Positions 42,201-56,277 of a stretch of DNA of 64,000 nt are shown one piece after another; the first letter of the stretch is position 1; each line of letters opens with the position of its first letter. This DNA is from Luidia sarsii (taxonomy: Eukaryota; Echinodermata; Asteroidea; Paxillosida; Luidiidae): the NCBI GenBank assembly GCA_949987565.1, contig OX465111.1:11179202-11243201 (forward strand). Direction: 5' to 3'. The notes under the pieces were generated by a model. It did not search any database, was not told where the DNA came from, and saw nothing but the letters and a program-made list of their open reading frames with translations. Both the position numbers and the translations under genes were made by a program.

Positions 42201-45200
42201 GGACGGCACTGCTGACTGTGAAGCCATGTCCCAGCAATGTGTCAACACCGAGCCCTACTTCATCTGCGTCTGTCTGCCAGGCTACGCTACCCTGACTGCT
42301 AATGGCTCTTGCTCCGGTAAGTTTTGGACTGGCTCAAGCTTGACGATGAAGTGCAAGATAACTTCAACTTTTCCTGGATCTGTTTGAATATCCCCGTCAA
42401 GTGTTTAATACTTTGTTTGCAGACAGTTGTTATGCCTTCATTGTTGCTCTTGCTGAGCTCTCAATCGTGCCAGGAGTGTCAATTCTGACAGACATGGCAT
42501 GCTATAAGTGCCCATTATTATCAATGTTATTATTATCATATCAATCCATTATATCCACTCATTCATTTGCATGTAATTCTAACTCTCTGCATATACATAC
42601 TGTACAATACCAGTTTAAATTGATTGCTACCTGGAAATAGTAAGGCACATGCACTGTACTGTACATCTATACTGATTCAAAAACTTTGACGCACCGGTAC
42701 CTGACATGCTCTTTACAATTGCTTTGGTTTTAACTGTAGACATTGATGAATGTTCAGAGGTCAACTTGAACGACTGTGACACCCACGCCGATTGCCAAAA
42801 TAACAACGGGTCTTACACGTGTGCGTGCATGGATGGTTACACGGGCACAGGGCGGCAATGCTTCGGTGAGTGAACTTGCTGATCAATTCACACGTCCCTG
42901 TGAGGGTTTGACTTTGAAGTAGAATACAGAGGTGTGTGTGGCTATGATTCGCTATAGAAACTGCACTCTGTGAATGATTAATCTATATAGCAGTTTATGG
43001 AGCGAGCCCCTGATGTGCTTAGGTGTGTGAAACAAACTGGATAATATTATGTAATAATCATTGTTGAAAACTTTGACTTGACTTGGATTTGAACCTAAGA
43101 CCTCTGGTTTTGCGAACCAGCGCCCCTTTCCATCTGAGCAATCCAGCCCTTAGATGGTGGCCTACATGTAGCTCCCAAATAGTCATCTAGTCTTTTCCGG
43201 GGTTGGGGCGCCAGTCAGAAGCAGTTCAACCATTAACCACCTTAGGGATCACTACCCCCTCCTCGCTTTCAATCAGATGCAAACATCTGTTGTAAACCTG
43301 GTTACCATGGTAATTTCATTGCTATTCAATGACACATGCTGAGAAAATTGACGAAAATATGATGACCTTTTTATAGCCTACTGCAGACTTAAAATGAATG
43401 TTCAATCTTGACTAATTCTTGATAATGAAGGGGTAGATTAGTTGGTAAGGGTGATCAAAGTCACGCGATGTGTCGTTGCTGGTGGCGACGTTTCGGTTGC
43501 TAACTGCTAACCTTCATCAGGCAACTGAAGAACGCGCGCTGCGGCGTCTGTTTATGTCCGCTTCGCCGGGTTCCTGTGTACCGGTTTGCGGACGTCATAG
43601 TAGTGATCGTGCGGTTTGGCATGCGGTTCTGGCGTCCACTAGCGGCCCCGTCCGTGGTGGGTCGGCGGTCGTGGCGTCTGATGGTGGGGAGCCAGAAACC
43701 GGGGATGTCAATGCCGCTGTCTCGGTTGATGTTGCGGGGTAGATTATATATAAAAACCGCAGGCCATCCCCATATTCCATCAAGTGGATCTCTGGACGTG
43801 GTCTGTTAGGAGTCTTACAGTGTACAATGCATTAGTGCTGTGTATTGTGGGTATCCCCTGATCTACCGCACTGCTCATAGTGCAATGGGGATGCAGGGGT
43901 CAGCAGCCCTTGCATCCAACCATTTGAGATAATGGATTGTGTTTCGCTGCATCTGAGCTGCAGTGAACCAGAGAGTCGGCAATGTTGGTTTGATGAGCTG
44001 TTGTTCACAAACACGAGCAACCACAAAAACGACTCGATTTTTGAATTGCTTTTCCGCTGCCAAGCATCTTAGCAGCAAAGTCTTATTTCCTGGTGTGTTT
44101 GCAGCCTGATTGTGTATTCTGCTTCACCGGTGTCTCTAATTGTCTCCTCTTTGGTTAAAACGAGAAATCCTGACTATTGTAGATTAGGTTTAGATTTATT
44201 CCTTTTCCACAGCATCGATGTACACATGTATCACAAAATGTAGAACAAAAAGCAATGAATGGTCACACTTTACAGCACATGCAGTCCATTTCACCAAACA
44301 CATCGTAACTTACGATCAATCACAAGACAATGAGCGATGCACAGAAACCATACGGTGTATCACAACTAACAATGGCTTATCCATCGTAAGTTGAGTTACG
44401 ATGCATCGTAAGGCTTTGTGAAATCCACCCCTGGATTGATACATTAGCTGAATGAATACCTTGTCTCTTGCCTTCGTAGATATCAACGAGTGCACACTGC
44501 CCGATGATGACCAACTATTTGCTGACTGCGATCCCGATGCCATGTGCATAAACACTATGGGTGCTTTCCAGTGCAGCTGCTCAGCAGGTTATCAAGGCAG
44601 TGGCTCCTTTTGTCAAAGTACGTACCGGCTCATTTCACACCATTCTTACTTTTTTGTTTGTGTAATTAAAATGGAAATCATTGGCCTTGTCTGATGCAGC
44701 AGAAGTAAAAAAAAGCAAACTTGTGTGGATATTTGCAGTGACATGTACATGTAAGTCGGCCCTTTTGAGATGACTTACATATGGTTCTGAAAAGAGCTGG
44801 TAGCTCAATGTTTTGAACAGTGTGCTTACAGTGTACTGTATGTACTTGCATGGTGTCAACGCAAACTTCCCCATTGTACCTCCACTATGCAAACCTTATC
44901 ATCAATATTTTCAAAGGGATCGGGTCCTTTTGGATAGCGTTATTTTAGTGCAGATCCAGAGAAGAAGTTCAGTCAATTGACATGACAGTGCATACCAGCG
45001 GAACCTGTGAGTGATGCATGTACACGTATGTGGGAATTGGTGAACACAGAAAAGTCTTGAACACAAAGCATGGCGTCATGGATATTTACCAGGATTGGCA
45101 CCATGGTTGTTGAAATATGACTTCCCATTTGTTTATTTGTCAGATATCAACGAGTGTGATGCTGTTCAGTCCGTGTGTGGTGACAACAGTGCGTGCGAGG

Positions 45201-48200
45201 ACAGCCCGGGCAGCTATTTGTGCACCTGTAACCATGGCTACCGTGGTGACGGCCAGACGTGCGAGAACATCGACGAGTGTGCGGAGAATCCTGACATCTG
45301 CCACACTCTGGCATCATGTAGTGACCTGGATGGCAGCTACCAGTGTGACTGTAAGCCAGGCTACACAGGCAATGGCACACACTGTCAAGGTTGGTGCATC
45401 TGCATCTGGATTTGAATGGGCCGGTATACTGTGTAGTGCAGTACCAGTAGGTATAATGCACTGGGTTAGAGAGAGGGTGGTTGATGTTCATGTCGGGAAT
45501 AACGTTTTAAAGCTTTAACCCGGGTATAAGCTTTATATTCGGGTATTCTGCCAAAACTGTACCAGGATTTGGGGTCTTCCCTTATCACAAGGAGTAATCT
45601 TCAGGGAGGGGTTTATTTACAAAACTGGCCCACCACAAGTTGGGAGCTATTACACTATGAACATCTAAAAGAAAATTCACCGTGTTTTCACCCCTATTTC
45701 ATGGCACACAGTTAGCCAAGTAATGTTCACGGTGTTTTTACCAGTGGTCTCCATTCCTGGTGGTAAATGGCTAGAGGCAATTTAGAAGTATCTGGGAGTG
45801 ACAGTTACAAGGACACCATACAGTACCTCTATGGGGGCTTGTGGTCCCTACTGGTAATTGAATTAGCCATCCCTCAAGGCTGGAGCTTGCCACCGTAGAT
45901 ATTCACGTTTTTTTCACGGTCTTTTTAGAGACCTGAAAATGTCCATATCAGGTCAGAGAGGCGATTCTTTTCATGGTGAATTCACTGTAAAATACACCGT
46001 GAAATCACAGTGACTTTTTAGTTTCATGGCGAAATGACATTTTCCCCACTTTTTCATGGTTTAGATGTTCATAGTGTTAGTATGGTTTGACTGACTGACA
46101 AGTTGGTCTGTGGAATCCTTATCTGGATGGGGTTAATTCACCAACAAATATAATATCTATTGCCATTATATGTTTTTGTCTGTTTATGAAACTATCTTTT
46201 CTTTTTGGGATCATTAAAATTGGTGCACCAACAATGGAAATCTAGATTTTTGTGGGTGCACTTGCAAGGGGGCTGGGCCTTGTGAGTAATTGTGAGCCCA
46301 TCTGGCAGAAAGTAAACTAAGCTGTCTGGTCCAGATATGTTGGCACCCCTGTGGTTGGGATAGCTAAATGCCTCAAGCACTAAACCAGATAATGTTACAA
46401 GGTAAAAAACCAAATACTAGTTTGAAAAAGGTTGAACTTTTTAGAAGGGAAATCTCCTCATGTTAAGCCGAAATAGATGGCTCTCTAGATCATGGCTTTG
46501 AACACCTCTAGTCTACAGATGTACTTTCTTGCTGTACTTAGAGCCCATTGTGCATTGTCATTGGACCATAGTGTGATTGTGTGCATGCACAGTGTGTCCG
46601 AGTAACCCCCGTGTACTGAAAGCCTTTGACTGCAGACTAGCCTCCACTCCAGGCAGTCACATCTTCGAGGTGGTCGGTCCCAACCAAGCGTACAGTTTGC
46701 GGCAAGGCAATTTGCAGAATTTCACTGCCTGTCCAGTGACCATTGGGCAATGTGATTTCTTTCAGATGAGGATGAATGCACCACGAACAACAACGATTGC
46801 GCTGTAGAAACAGCTGTATGTGAAAACAATGAGGGTAGCTACACTTGCACTTGTATGGAAGGATATATATCGGATGAAGGGTCATCTGCAGGTCGGGTGT
46901 GCAAAGGTAAGAAAAGCCCTTACCTGACCATCAATGTTCGAACATCAACTGACCATCCACTGACCATTAATGAACATCAACTGAACATCCACTGACCATT
47001 AATGAACATCAACTGACAATCCACTGACCATTAATGAACATCAACTGTCCATCAACTGACCATCAACTGACCATCAATGAACATCAATTGACCATCCACT
47101 GATCATTAATGAACATCAACTGACCATTAATGAACATCAACTGAACATCCACTGACCATAAATGAACATCAACTGACCATCCACTGACCATTAATGAACA
47201 TCAACTGAACATCCACTGACCATAAATGAACATCAACTGACCATAAATGAACATCCACTGACCATAAATGAACATCAACTGACCATCAACTGACCATCAA
47301 TGAACATCAACTGACCATCAACTGACCATCAATGAACATCAACTGACCATCCACTGACCATAAATGAACATCAACTGACCATCCACTGACCATTAATGAA
47401 CATCAACTGACCATCCACTGACCATTAATGAACATCAACTGACCATCCACTGACCATCCACTGACCATCAATGAACATCAACTGACCATCAACTGACCAT
47501 TAATGAACATCAACTGACCATCCACTGACCATTAATGAACATCAACTGAACATCCACTGACCATTAATGAACATCAACTGACAATCCACTGACCATTAAT
47601 GAACATCAACTGTCCATCAACTGACCATCAACTGACCATCAATGAACATCAATTGACCATCCACTGATCATTAATGAACATCAACTGACCATTAATGAAC
47701 ATCAACTGAACATCCACTGACCATAAATGAACATCAACTGACCATCCACTGACCATTAATGAACATCAACTGAACATCCATTGACCATTAATGAACATCA
47801 ACTGAACATCCACTGACCATAAATGAACATCAACTGACCATCAACTGACCATCAATGAACATCAACTGACCATCCACTGACCATCAATGAACATCAACTG
47901 ACCATCAACTGACAATTAATGAACATCAACTGACCATCCACTGACCATTAATGAACATCAACTGAACATCCATTGACCATTAATGAACATCAACTGAACA
48001 TCCATTGACCATTAATGAACATCAACTGACCATTCAATGACCATCAATGAACATCCATTGACAATCAATGGACATCCACTGTCATCAACTAACCATCAAG
48101 TAACCATTAATGAACATCAACTGGCCATTCAATGACCATCAATGAACATCCACTGACCATCAACTGACCATCAACTGACCATCAACTGACCATCAACTGA

Positions 48201-51200
48201 ACATTAATGAACATCCACTGACCATCAACTGACCATTAATTAATGAACATCAACTGAAAATCAACTGAACATCCACTGACATCAACTGACCATCAATGAA
48301 CATCAACTGAACATCCACTGACCATTAATGAATGTCAACTGACCTCCACTGATCATTCACTGACCATCCACTGACCATTCATTGACCATCAATGGACATC
48401 AACTGACCATCCACTCACAATTGACTGAGCATCCACTGACCACCAGATATCATGTCCTGATGGCTCCATTCGAATTGACTGATTTGATCATTCAGCTTGT
48501 ATTTTGTGTATTTGCAATCAATTTCCCACAGGTACATGTACATGTACCTGACTAACCTAGAATGTTTCTATTTTGAAAGTTAGGTGGATCTGACGTATCA
48601 ATTTTAGCAGGCCATTTCTCAAATCCAATCTGCCTTGAGAGAGGTCCTCCTAGTTTCAAAACATCAGGTCCCCATGATGTCTGATATTTACATTTTGGTC
48701 ATCTGATGCAGTAAGCAGGTTGCAACATTTTTGACTTGCTTTATTCGATAACTTGAATTTGCATTCTTGCAGATATTGATGAGTGTGATTTGAGCTTAGA
48801 TTCATGCGAAACTACATTAACCGTCTGCAACAACACTATGGGAAGCTACGAATGTGTCTGTCGGGATGGCTACGTGTTGATGGACATGTGTGTCGGTAAG
48901 AAAGTATTTTGATTGATTTGATGAGACATTATAGCAAAAATAAATCAAGACAAGTCAATATGAGATACGAGGCAGTGTGAGACATGCAGTGAGAGACAGA
49001 CACAGAGAAAGGGGCAGAGGCAGAATTAGAGTTAGAGACAGAGACAGTTAGATACATAAGCAGAGACAGATGCAGAGACATGGACCGGTAGCCTGAGGTA
49101 GAGGCAGAGACTGAGGCTGAGGCTGAGACAGAGACAGAGGCTGGGACAGTGGCATAGACGGGCAAGGACAGAGACAGAAACAGGCAGGGACAGAGACAGA
49201 AACAGGCAGGGACAGAGACAGAAACAGGCAGGGACAGAGACTGAGACTGAGGCTGGGACAGAGGCAGAGACAGAGGCTGGGACAGAGGCAGAGACAGGCA
49301 GGGATAGAGGCAGGGACAGGCAGGGACCGAGGCAGAGACAGGCAGGGGGCAGAGACAGAGGCTAGGACAGAAGCAGAGACAAGCAGGGACAGAGGTAGAG
49401 ACTGAGGCAGAGGCTGAGACAGAGGCATAGAAAGGCAGGGACAGAAACAGAAACAGGCAGGGACAGAGACTGAGACAGGCTGGAACAGAGGCAGAGATAG
49501 AGGCTGGGACAGAGGCAGAGACAGGCAGGGACAGAGGCAGAGACAGGCTGGGATAGAGGCAGAGACAGGCTGGGATAGAGGCAGAGACAGGCTGGAACAG
49601 AGGCAGAGACAGGCTGGAACAGAGGCAGAGATAGAGGCTGGGACAGAGGCAGAGACAGGCAGGGACAGAGGCAGAGACAGGCAGGGATAGAGGCAGAGAC
49701 AGGCAGGGATAGAGGCAGAGACAGGCTGGGATAGAGGCAGAGACAGGCAGGGACAGAGGCAGAGACAGGCAGGGATAGAGGCAGAGACAGGCAGGGATAG
49801 AGGCAGAGACAGGCTGGGATAGAGGCAGAGACAGGCAGGGACAGAGGCAGAGACAGGCTGGGATAGAGGCAGGGACAGGCAGGGACAGAGGCAGAGACAG
49901 GCAGGGATAGAGGCAGAGACAGGCAGGGATAGAGGCAGAGACAGGCTGGGATAGAGGAAGAGACAGGCAGGGACAGAGACAGAGACAGGCTGGGATAGAG
50001 GCAGAGACAGGCAGAGACAGGCAGGGATAGAGGCAGAGACAGGCAGGGATAGAGGCAGAGACAGGCTGGGATAGAGGCAGAGACAGGCAGGGACAGAGGC
50101 AGAGACAGGCAGAGACAGGCAGGGATAGAGGCAGAGACAGGCAGGGACAGAGGCAGAGACAGAGGCAGAGACAGGCTGGGATAGAGGCAGAGACAGGCAG
50201 AGACAGGCAGGGATAGAGGCAGAGACAGGCTGGGATAGAGGCAGAGACAGGCAGGGACAGAGGCAGAGACAGGCTGGGATAGAGGCAGAGACAGGCAGGG
50301 ACAGAGGCAGAGACAGGCTGGGATAGAGGCAGAGACAGGCAGGGATAGAGGCAGAGACAGGCTGGGATAGAGGCAGAGACAGGCAGGGACAGAGGCAGAG
50401 ACAGGCTGGGATAGAGGCAGAGACAGGCTGGGATAAAGGCAGAGACAGAGGCTGGGACAGAGGCAGAGACTGAGGCAGATGCTGGGACAGAGACTGAGAC
50501 TGAGGCTGGGACAGAGACAGAGGCTGGGACAGAGACTGAGGCTGGGACAGAGGCAGAGACAGGCTGGGATAAAGGCAGAGACAGGCAGGGACAGAGGCAG
50601 AGACTGAGGCAGATGCTGGGACAGAGACTGAGACTGAGGCTGGGACAGAGACAGAGGCTGGGACAGAGACTGAGGCTGGGACTGAGGCAGAGACAGGCTG
50701 GGATAAAGGCAGAGACAGGCAGGGACAGAGGCAGAGACTGAGGCAGATGCTGGGACAGAGACTGAGACTGAGGCTGGGACAGAGACAGAGGCTGGGACAG
50801 AGACTGAGGCTGGGACAGAGGCAGAGACAGGCTGGGATAAAGGCAGAGACAGGCAGGGACAGAGGCAGAGACTGAGGCAGATGCTGGGACAGAGACTGAG
50901 ACTGAGGCTGGGACAGAGACTGAGGCTGGGACAGAGGCAGAGACAGGCTGGGACAGAGGCAGATACAGGCTAGGATAGAGGCAGAGACAGGCAGGGACAG
51001 AGGCAGACTGAGGCCGATGCTGGGACAGAGACATAGACAGAGGCAGGGCAGAGTCGGAGACAGAGGCTGAGAGAGAGACAGGCAGAATCAGAGACTGAGA
51101 CAGGCAGGTACAAATGTACAGAGAGTCATGAAGACAGTTTGAAATTTACATGCAGTGCACAATTCCGTTGCATATTCTGCTCCTTTTTATATTTCCGTTG

Positions 51201-54200
51201 TCTTTGATTCAACCCACATTGTCTATTTAATGCCAATCCTTATTTCAAGATGTCAATGAATGTGAGGAGGACAGTCCGTGTACGATGGACAACACACAAT
51301 GCACCAACATACCCGGATCTTTTGATTGCAACTGCGCCATGGGATTCTATGAGCATCAGTCTGAGTGCCAAGGTATAGACTAAGAACCCACCTCTGTGGA
51401 ATGGTTTACAGCAGTACTTCAGTCTAAGCTCTGGCCATTTGTCTGTGCACTTTGAAAGTAGCAATGAGAAAGTCTGCACCGAGTGCAGCTGTATGTGATG
51501 ACAGTCCCGCCCACCCCAGTAACAGTTACATGTAGAGCTGTCTATTTGTGAGGTCTCCACCCAAGTCCTGGGTAACTCAGGTGCATGCAGTGCTGTCACA
51601 CTCAACCACAAGTCTGAGGTTCAACTCCCAGGCCAGGTTTCTTTGCTCCCCATTTCTTGATACAGTCAAGAATGTTTGGGAGATTTCCTGCCACAGGACA
51701 AGAAAGCTCAGATGGTACTGGGGTAGCCCCTGAGCTCAATTTCATGGCTTTGCAGCTTATAAAAATAATAACCTTGCAATTTACTTTGAAAAGCTGTTCA
51801 AGTTCTTGTTGTTGATTGTTGTTTTTTGGAGCAAAGAAAAACTTACTGATAAATAGCAGTCAACGTTCAAATGGTTCTGGCTGCCAGGCCCACCCCAGCA
51901 GAGATAGTTGACTATTTGGGTACGCACCCGCCTAGGGGCTGGATAACTCCAGTGGTTAGACCAAGCTGATAAGATAGTCAAGGGGGTCGTCCAGACACCG
52001 TACTAAAAGTGGTCTATCTTCGGTTTAAACTGAAAAGGGTCTATCTGCACAATGTAGTTGTGTCTGAACGGTGTACGTAGACCGTTTTGGGTACTACATA
52101 CGGTCTATCTTAGACCACCGAGGAGGGGTGGACTAGACTACGAAAACCGGTCTACATAGATCGGTCTACAAACCTAACGTGTCTGAACGGTCTATCTCAT
52201 AACCACATCTGGTTTAGGCAAACCGCGTCAATTAAGGGAAGTTAGGATTCAGGGTCAAGCAACGTGTGTGACCCCTTAGTACCAGAGATAGATTGTTTTC
52301 AGTTGAACTCAGTGAGTATGAATTCAAGGGGTTTGCAATGAAATGTTTACCTTCCGCTGTGACCGCAAATGATAGACCTTTTTCGGTCTCCGTAGTACGG
52401 TATCTGAACATAGCCAATGTTTCTTTGTTAATGCAAAACCCTCAGTGCTTTTGTTTCTTCCAGGCACTTAACAAGAATGCCCAGCCATATGTTGGTCACA
52501 CCATCTCGTGTGTGTTTTTGCTTTCACAGTGGCCTTCTCATACAACGCCTCTGCCGAGTTTGAGGTCATCAGCAGTGTGGCTGTTTCGGGGCCAACCTTT
52601 GACCTGGAGACCCAGTCTGGCACCTACCGCCAAGACCTGAAGAATGCCGTGAGTTTCTCTCCGAACCGCTTGATTCCCGGACCGTGTGTTTGGTGGATCA
52701 TTTGATATGTGATGCCATTAATAACACTATGAAAATCTAAACCGTGAAAAAGGGGTGAAAATGTCATTTCGCCGTGAAACAAAAAAGTCAATGCTATTTC
52801 ACGGTTCATTTTACAGTGAATTCACCGTGAAAATAATCGCTTCTCTGACCTGATAAGGATATTTTCAAGTCACTAAAGAGACCGTGAAAAAAATGTGAAT
52901 ATCTACGGTGGCAAGCTCCAGCCTTGGGGGATGGCTAATTCAATTACCAGTAGGGACCACCATCCCCCATAGAGGCACTGTTTAGTGTCCTTGTACCTGT
53001 CACTCCCAGATACTTCTAAATTGCCTCTAGCCATTTGCCACCAGGAATGTGGCGTTACTCCTGCTTCCTAGTGCAGAGGTCTTAACCACCGGATCTCCAT
53101 GCTCGTCAAGGTGGTGTGGCGGATTCGAATAAGGCATGTCCTTGCTTCAGTGCCTATTCTCTACACGGGCTGCCTACACCTAGTCCCAAAGTTCAAAGTT
53201 TATGGACTGGTATTTATACAACATAAAGAATGCAACTCAAAGCAAGGGACTACCCATGGCAATTCACTACAGTGCTGTTGTACGATTAAAACAGCCGTAC
53301 ATTATCACCATCATGTATGCACATATGGTTCCCCCACAATCTCTGTAGTGATGACTGGGGTCTTTTTCTTTCCCTTTCAGTTTGAGACTGCCTTCAGAGA
53401 ATCGACATTGAGCAGTAGCTTTGGTGACGTTGTCATCGTGGATATACATGCAATCCCTGATGAACTGGACCCCACTGCTTTGGTGAAGTTGATTGTCAAC
53501 TTCCAGAGTGAGGTGACGGATGACTCGGACATCCTTCAGGCCCTGCTGGGCCAGCTGACAGGCAGCAGTGGTGGGCAGCTCAAACCCAACCATAGGATGA
53601 TCAGACGCACGTTTGTCATTGGAGAACCCAGTATGTGCAAGACCATTTTTGTTTGCTCTCACCCGAGCTTATCCGCTCTGATCTGATCTCATCTCATCTG
53701 ACCCTACCAGATCTCATTCATTCTCTGATCCTACCTGATCCTATGTGATATCATCTGATCATCTGATTTCATCTCACCCCATCTGATGCTATCTGATTTC
53801 ATCTCACCCATATCTGATCATCTGATTTCATCTCACCCCATCTGATCCTATCTGATTTCATCTGATTTCATCTGATTTCATCTGATTTCATCTGATCATC
53901 TGATTTCATCTCACCCCATCTGATCCTATCTGATCCCATCTGATTTCATCTGATCCCATCTGATCCCATCTGATCCCATCTGATCCCATCTGATCCAATC
54001 TGATTCCATCTGATTCCATCTGATCCCATCTGATCCCATCTGATCCCATCTGATCCCATCTGATCCCATCTGATTCCATCTGATCCCATCTGATTCCATC
54101 TGATCTCATCTGATCCCATCTGATCCCATCTGATCCCATCTGATCCCATCTGATCCCATCTGATTCCATCTGATCCCATCTGATCCCATCTGATTCCATC

Positions 54201-56246
54201 TGATCCCATCTGATTCCATCTGATCCCATCTGATCCCATTGGATCCCATCTGATCCCATCTGATCCCATCTGATTCTATCTAATCCCAGCTGATTTCATT
54301 TGATCCTTCTGATTTTATTTGATCCCTTCTCATTTTGTTTGATCCTGGTTGATCTCATCATCTGATCCCATCCTATCCCATCTACTATAGTCTGAAACAA
54401 ATTGAACCTTGTTGAATTCATATGATCCTATCTGATTTCATCTTATCTCATCTGATTTCATTTTGGATTGTCACATATGTTTTTTCTCCACACCTATTGA
54501 TAAATATAAGCAAAGCAGTCTTTGTGACTACTGATTGAGCACCTTCTGTTGTTTTGCTCTGCCTGTGAATTCTAATGCTGTGATTCTGAAACCCGTTCCT
54601 GGAACCAAAGGAAATTGGATCCTAACTATTGATGACTTGTTACTATGCACGTCTAAACCGTGAAAATGGGATGGAAATGTCATTTAGCCGTGAAAAGAAA
54701 ATTCACTGTGCTTTCACCCCTATTTCATGGCACACAGTTAGCCAAGTCATTTTCACCTTGTTTTCACCAGTGGTCTCCAAGGTCACATTCCTGGTGGTAA
54801 ATGGCTACAGGCAATTTAGAAGTATCTGGGAGTGACAGTTACAAGGACACCATACAGTACCTCTATGGGGGCTGGTGGTCCATGTTTTTTTCACTCTTTT
54901 TTTTTCTTTAGTGACTTGAAGATGTCCTTATCAGGTCAGAGAGGCGATTATTTTCATGGTGAATTTACTGTAAAATGCACCGTGAAAACACAGTGACTTT
55001 TTAGTTTCACGGCGAAATGACATTTTCACTCCCTTTTCACGGTTTAGATGTTCATGGTGTGTATCCCTGATGCAAGTTTCATCCGTCAATGAACCTCGGT
55101 GTCCTATTTGCTCCTCTTCTCTAGAATGCAACGTGGAACCCTGCAGTAACAGCGGAGAGTGTTTGGAGAACAATGCCGAGGAGAATGGATTCACATGCAG
55201 CTGTCCAGCTGGCTACACTGGCACAACCTGTGAAGTTGGTAGGTTGATCCTAAGGGATTCAAAGAGGTTTTGCCCTTATTCGACGTGGTAAACACTGAAT
55301 GCTCAGTGCTTTGCCCGGTGCCTGATAAAAATATTTCTAGTATGGACGTCTTAACCACTGGACCACCGAGCTGGTCGAGATCGTGTGGTGGATTCCAATA
55401 ATGTATAGCGGCGGGTACCGTGTTGCATCATAGCTAAAGCATGATGTTTGCGTCGAGGAGAATGTAATTCAAAGAGGTTTTGCCCTTTCTCGACGTGGTA
55501 AACACTGAATGCTCAGTGCTTTGCCCGGTGCCTGATAAAAATATTTCTAGTACGGACGTCTTAACCACTGGACCACCGAGCTGGTCGAGGTCGTGTGGTG
55601 GATTCAAATAATGTATAGCGGCGGGTACCGCATTGCATCATAGATATAACATGATGTTTGTGTCGAGGAGAATGTAATTCAAAGAGGTTTTGCCCTTTCT
55701 CGACGTGGTAAACACTGAATGCTCAGTGCTTTGCCCGGTGCCTGATAAAAATATTTCAGGCAGCTTGGGCGGGATTCGAACCTGCGACTCCCGAATTCTA
55801 GTACGGATGTCTTAACCACTGGACCACTGAGCTGGTCAAGGTCGACTTCAAAGAGGTTTTGCCCTTACTCGACGTGGTAAACACTGAATGCTCAGTGCTT
55901 TGCCCGGTGCCTGATAAAAATATTTCAGGCAGCTCGGGCGGGATTCGAACCCGCGACTCCCGTATTCTAGTACGGACGTCTTAACCACTGGACCACTGAG
56001 CTGGTCGAGGTCAGCTCGGTCAGCTCAGGCAAAACCTCTTTGAATTACATTCTCATCGACGCAAACATCATGTTATATCTATGATGATCCTAAGGGGTTT
56101 ACATCATTGGGTTCAGACTTTGAGCGTTGCCTTGAGTGAAGGTACAGGATGGGGTTCTCTTGAAACCACTTTGATCTGATGAGTAGGCCTGCATCAAGGC
56201 TGCATTGTTGGGAGTGCGGTGGTGAGAAGGGTAGGGTTGGATAAGG

Positions 56247-56277
<31 letters not shown>

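Noticed and set aside
46593..46764. Open frame [16 protein letters not shown] onward just upstream of exon 36
   Set aside because: It has an acceptor-like cag before it, but no convincing phase-1 donor before the exon 36 acceptor, and no recognisable domain.
48929..51034. 701-codon minus-strand open frame rich in Leu, Ser, Pro and Cys
   Set aside because: Reading of the gacagaggcaga minisatellite. The composition follows the repeat, with no domain or signal.
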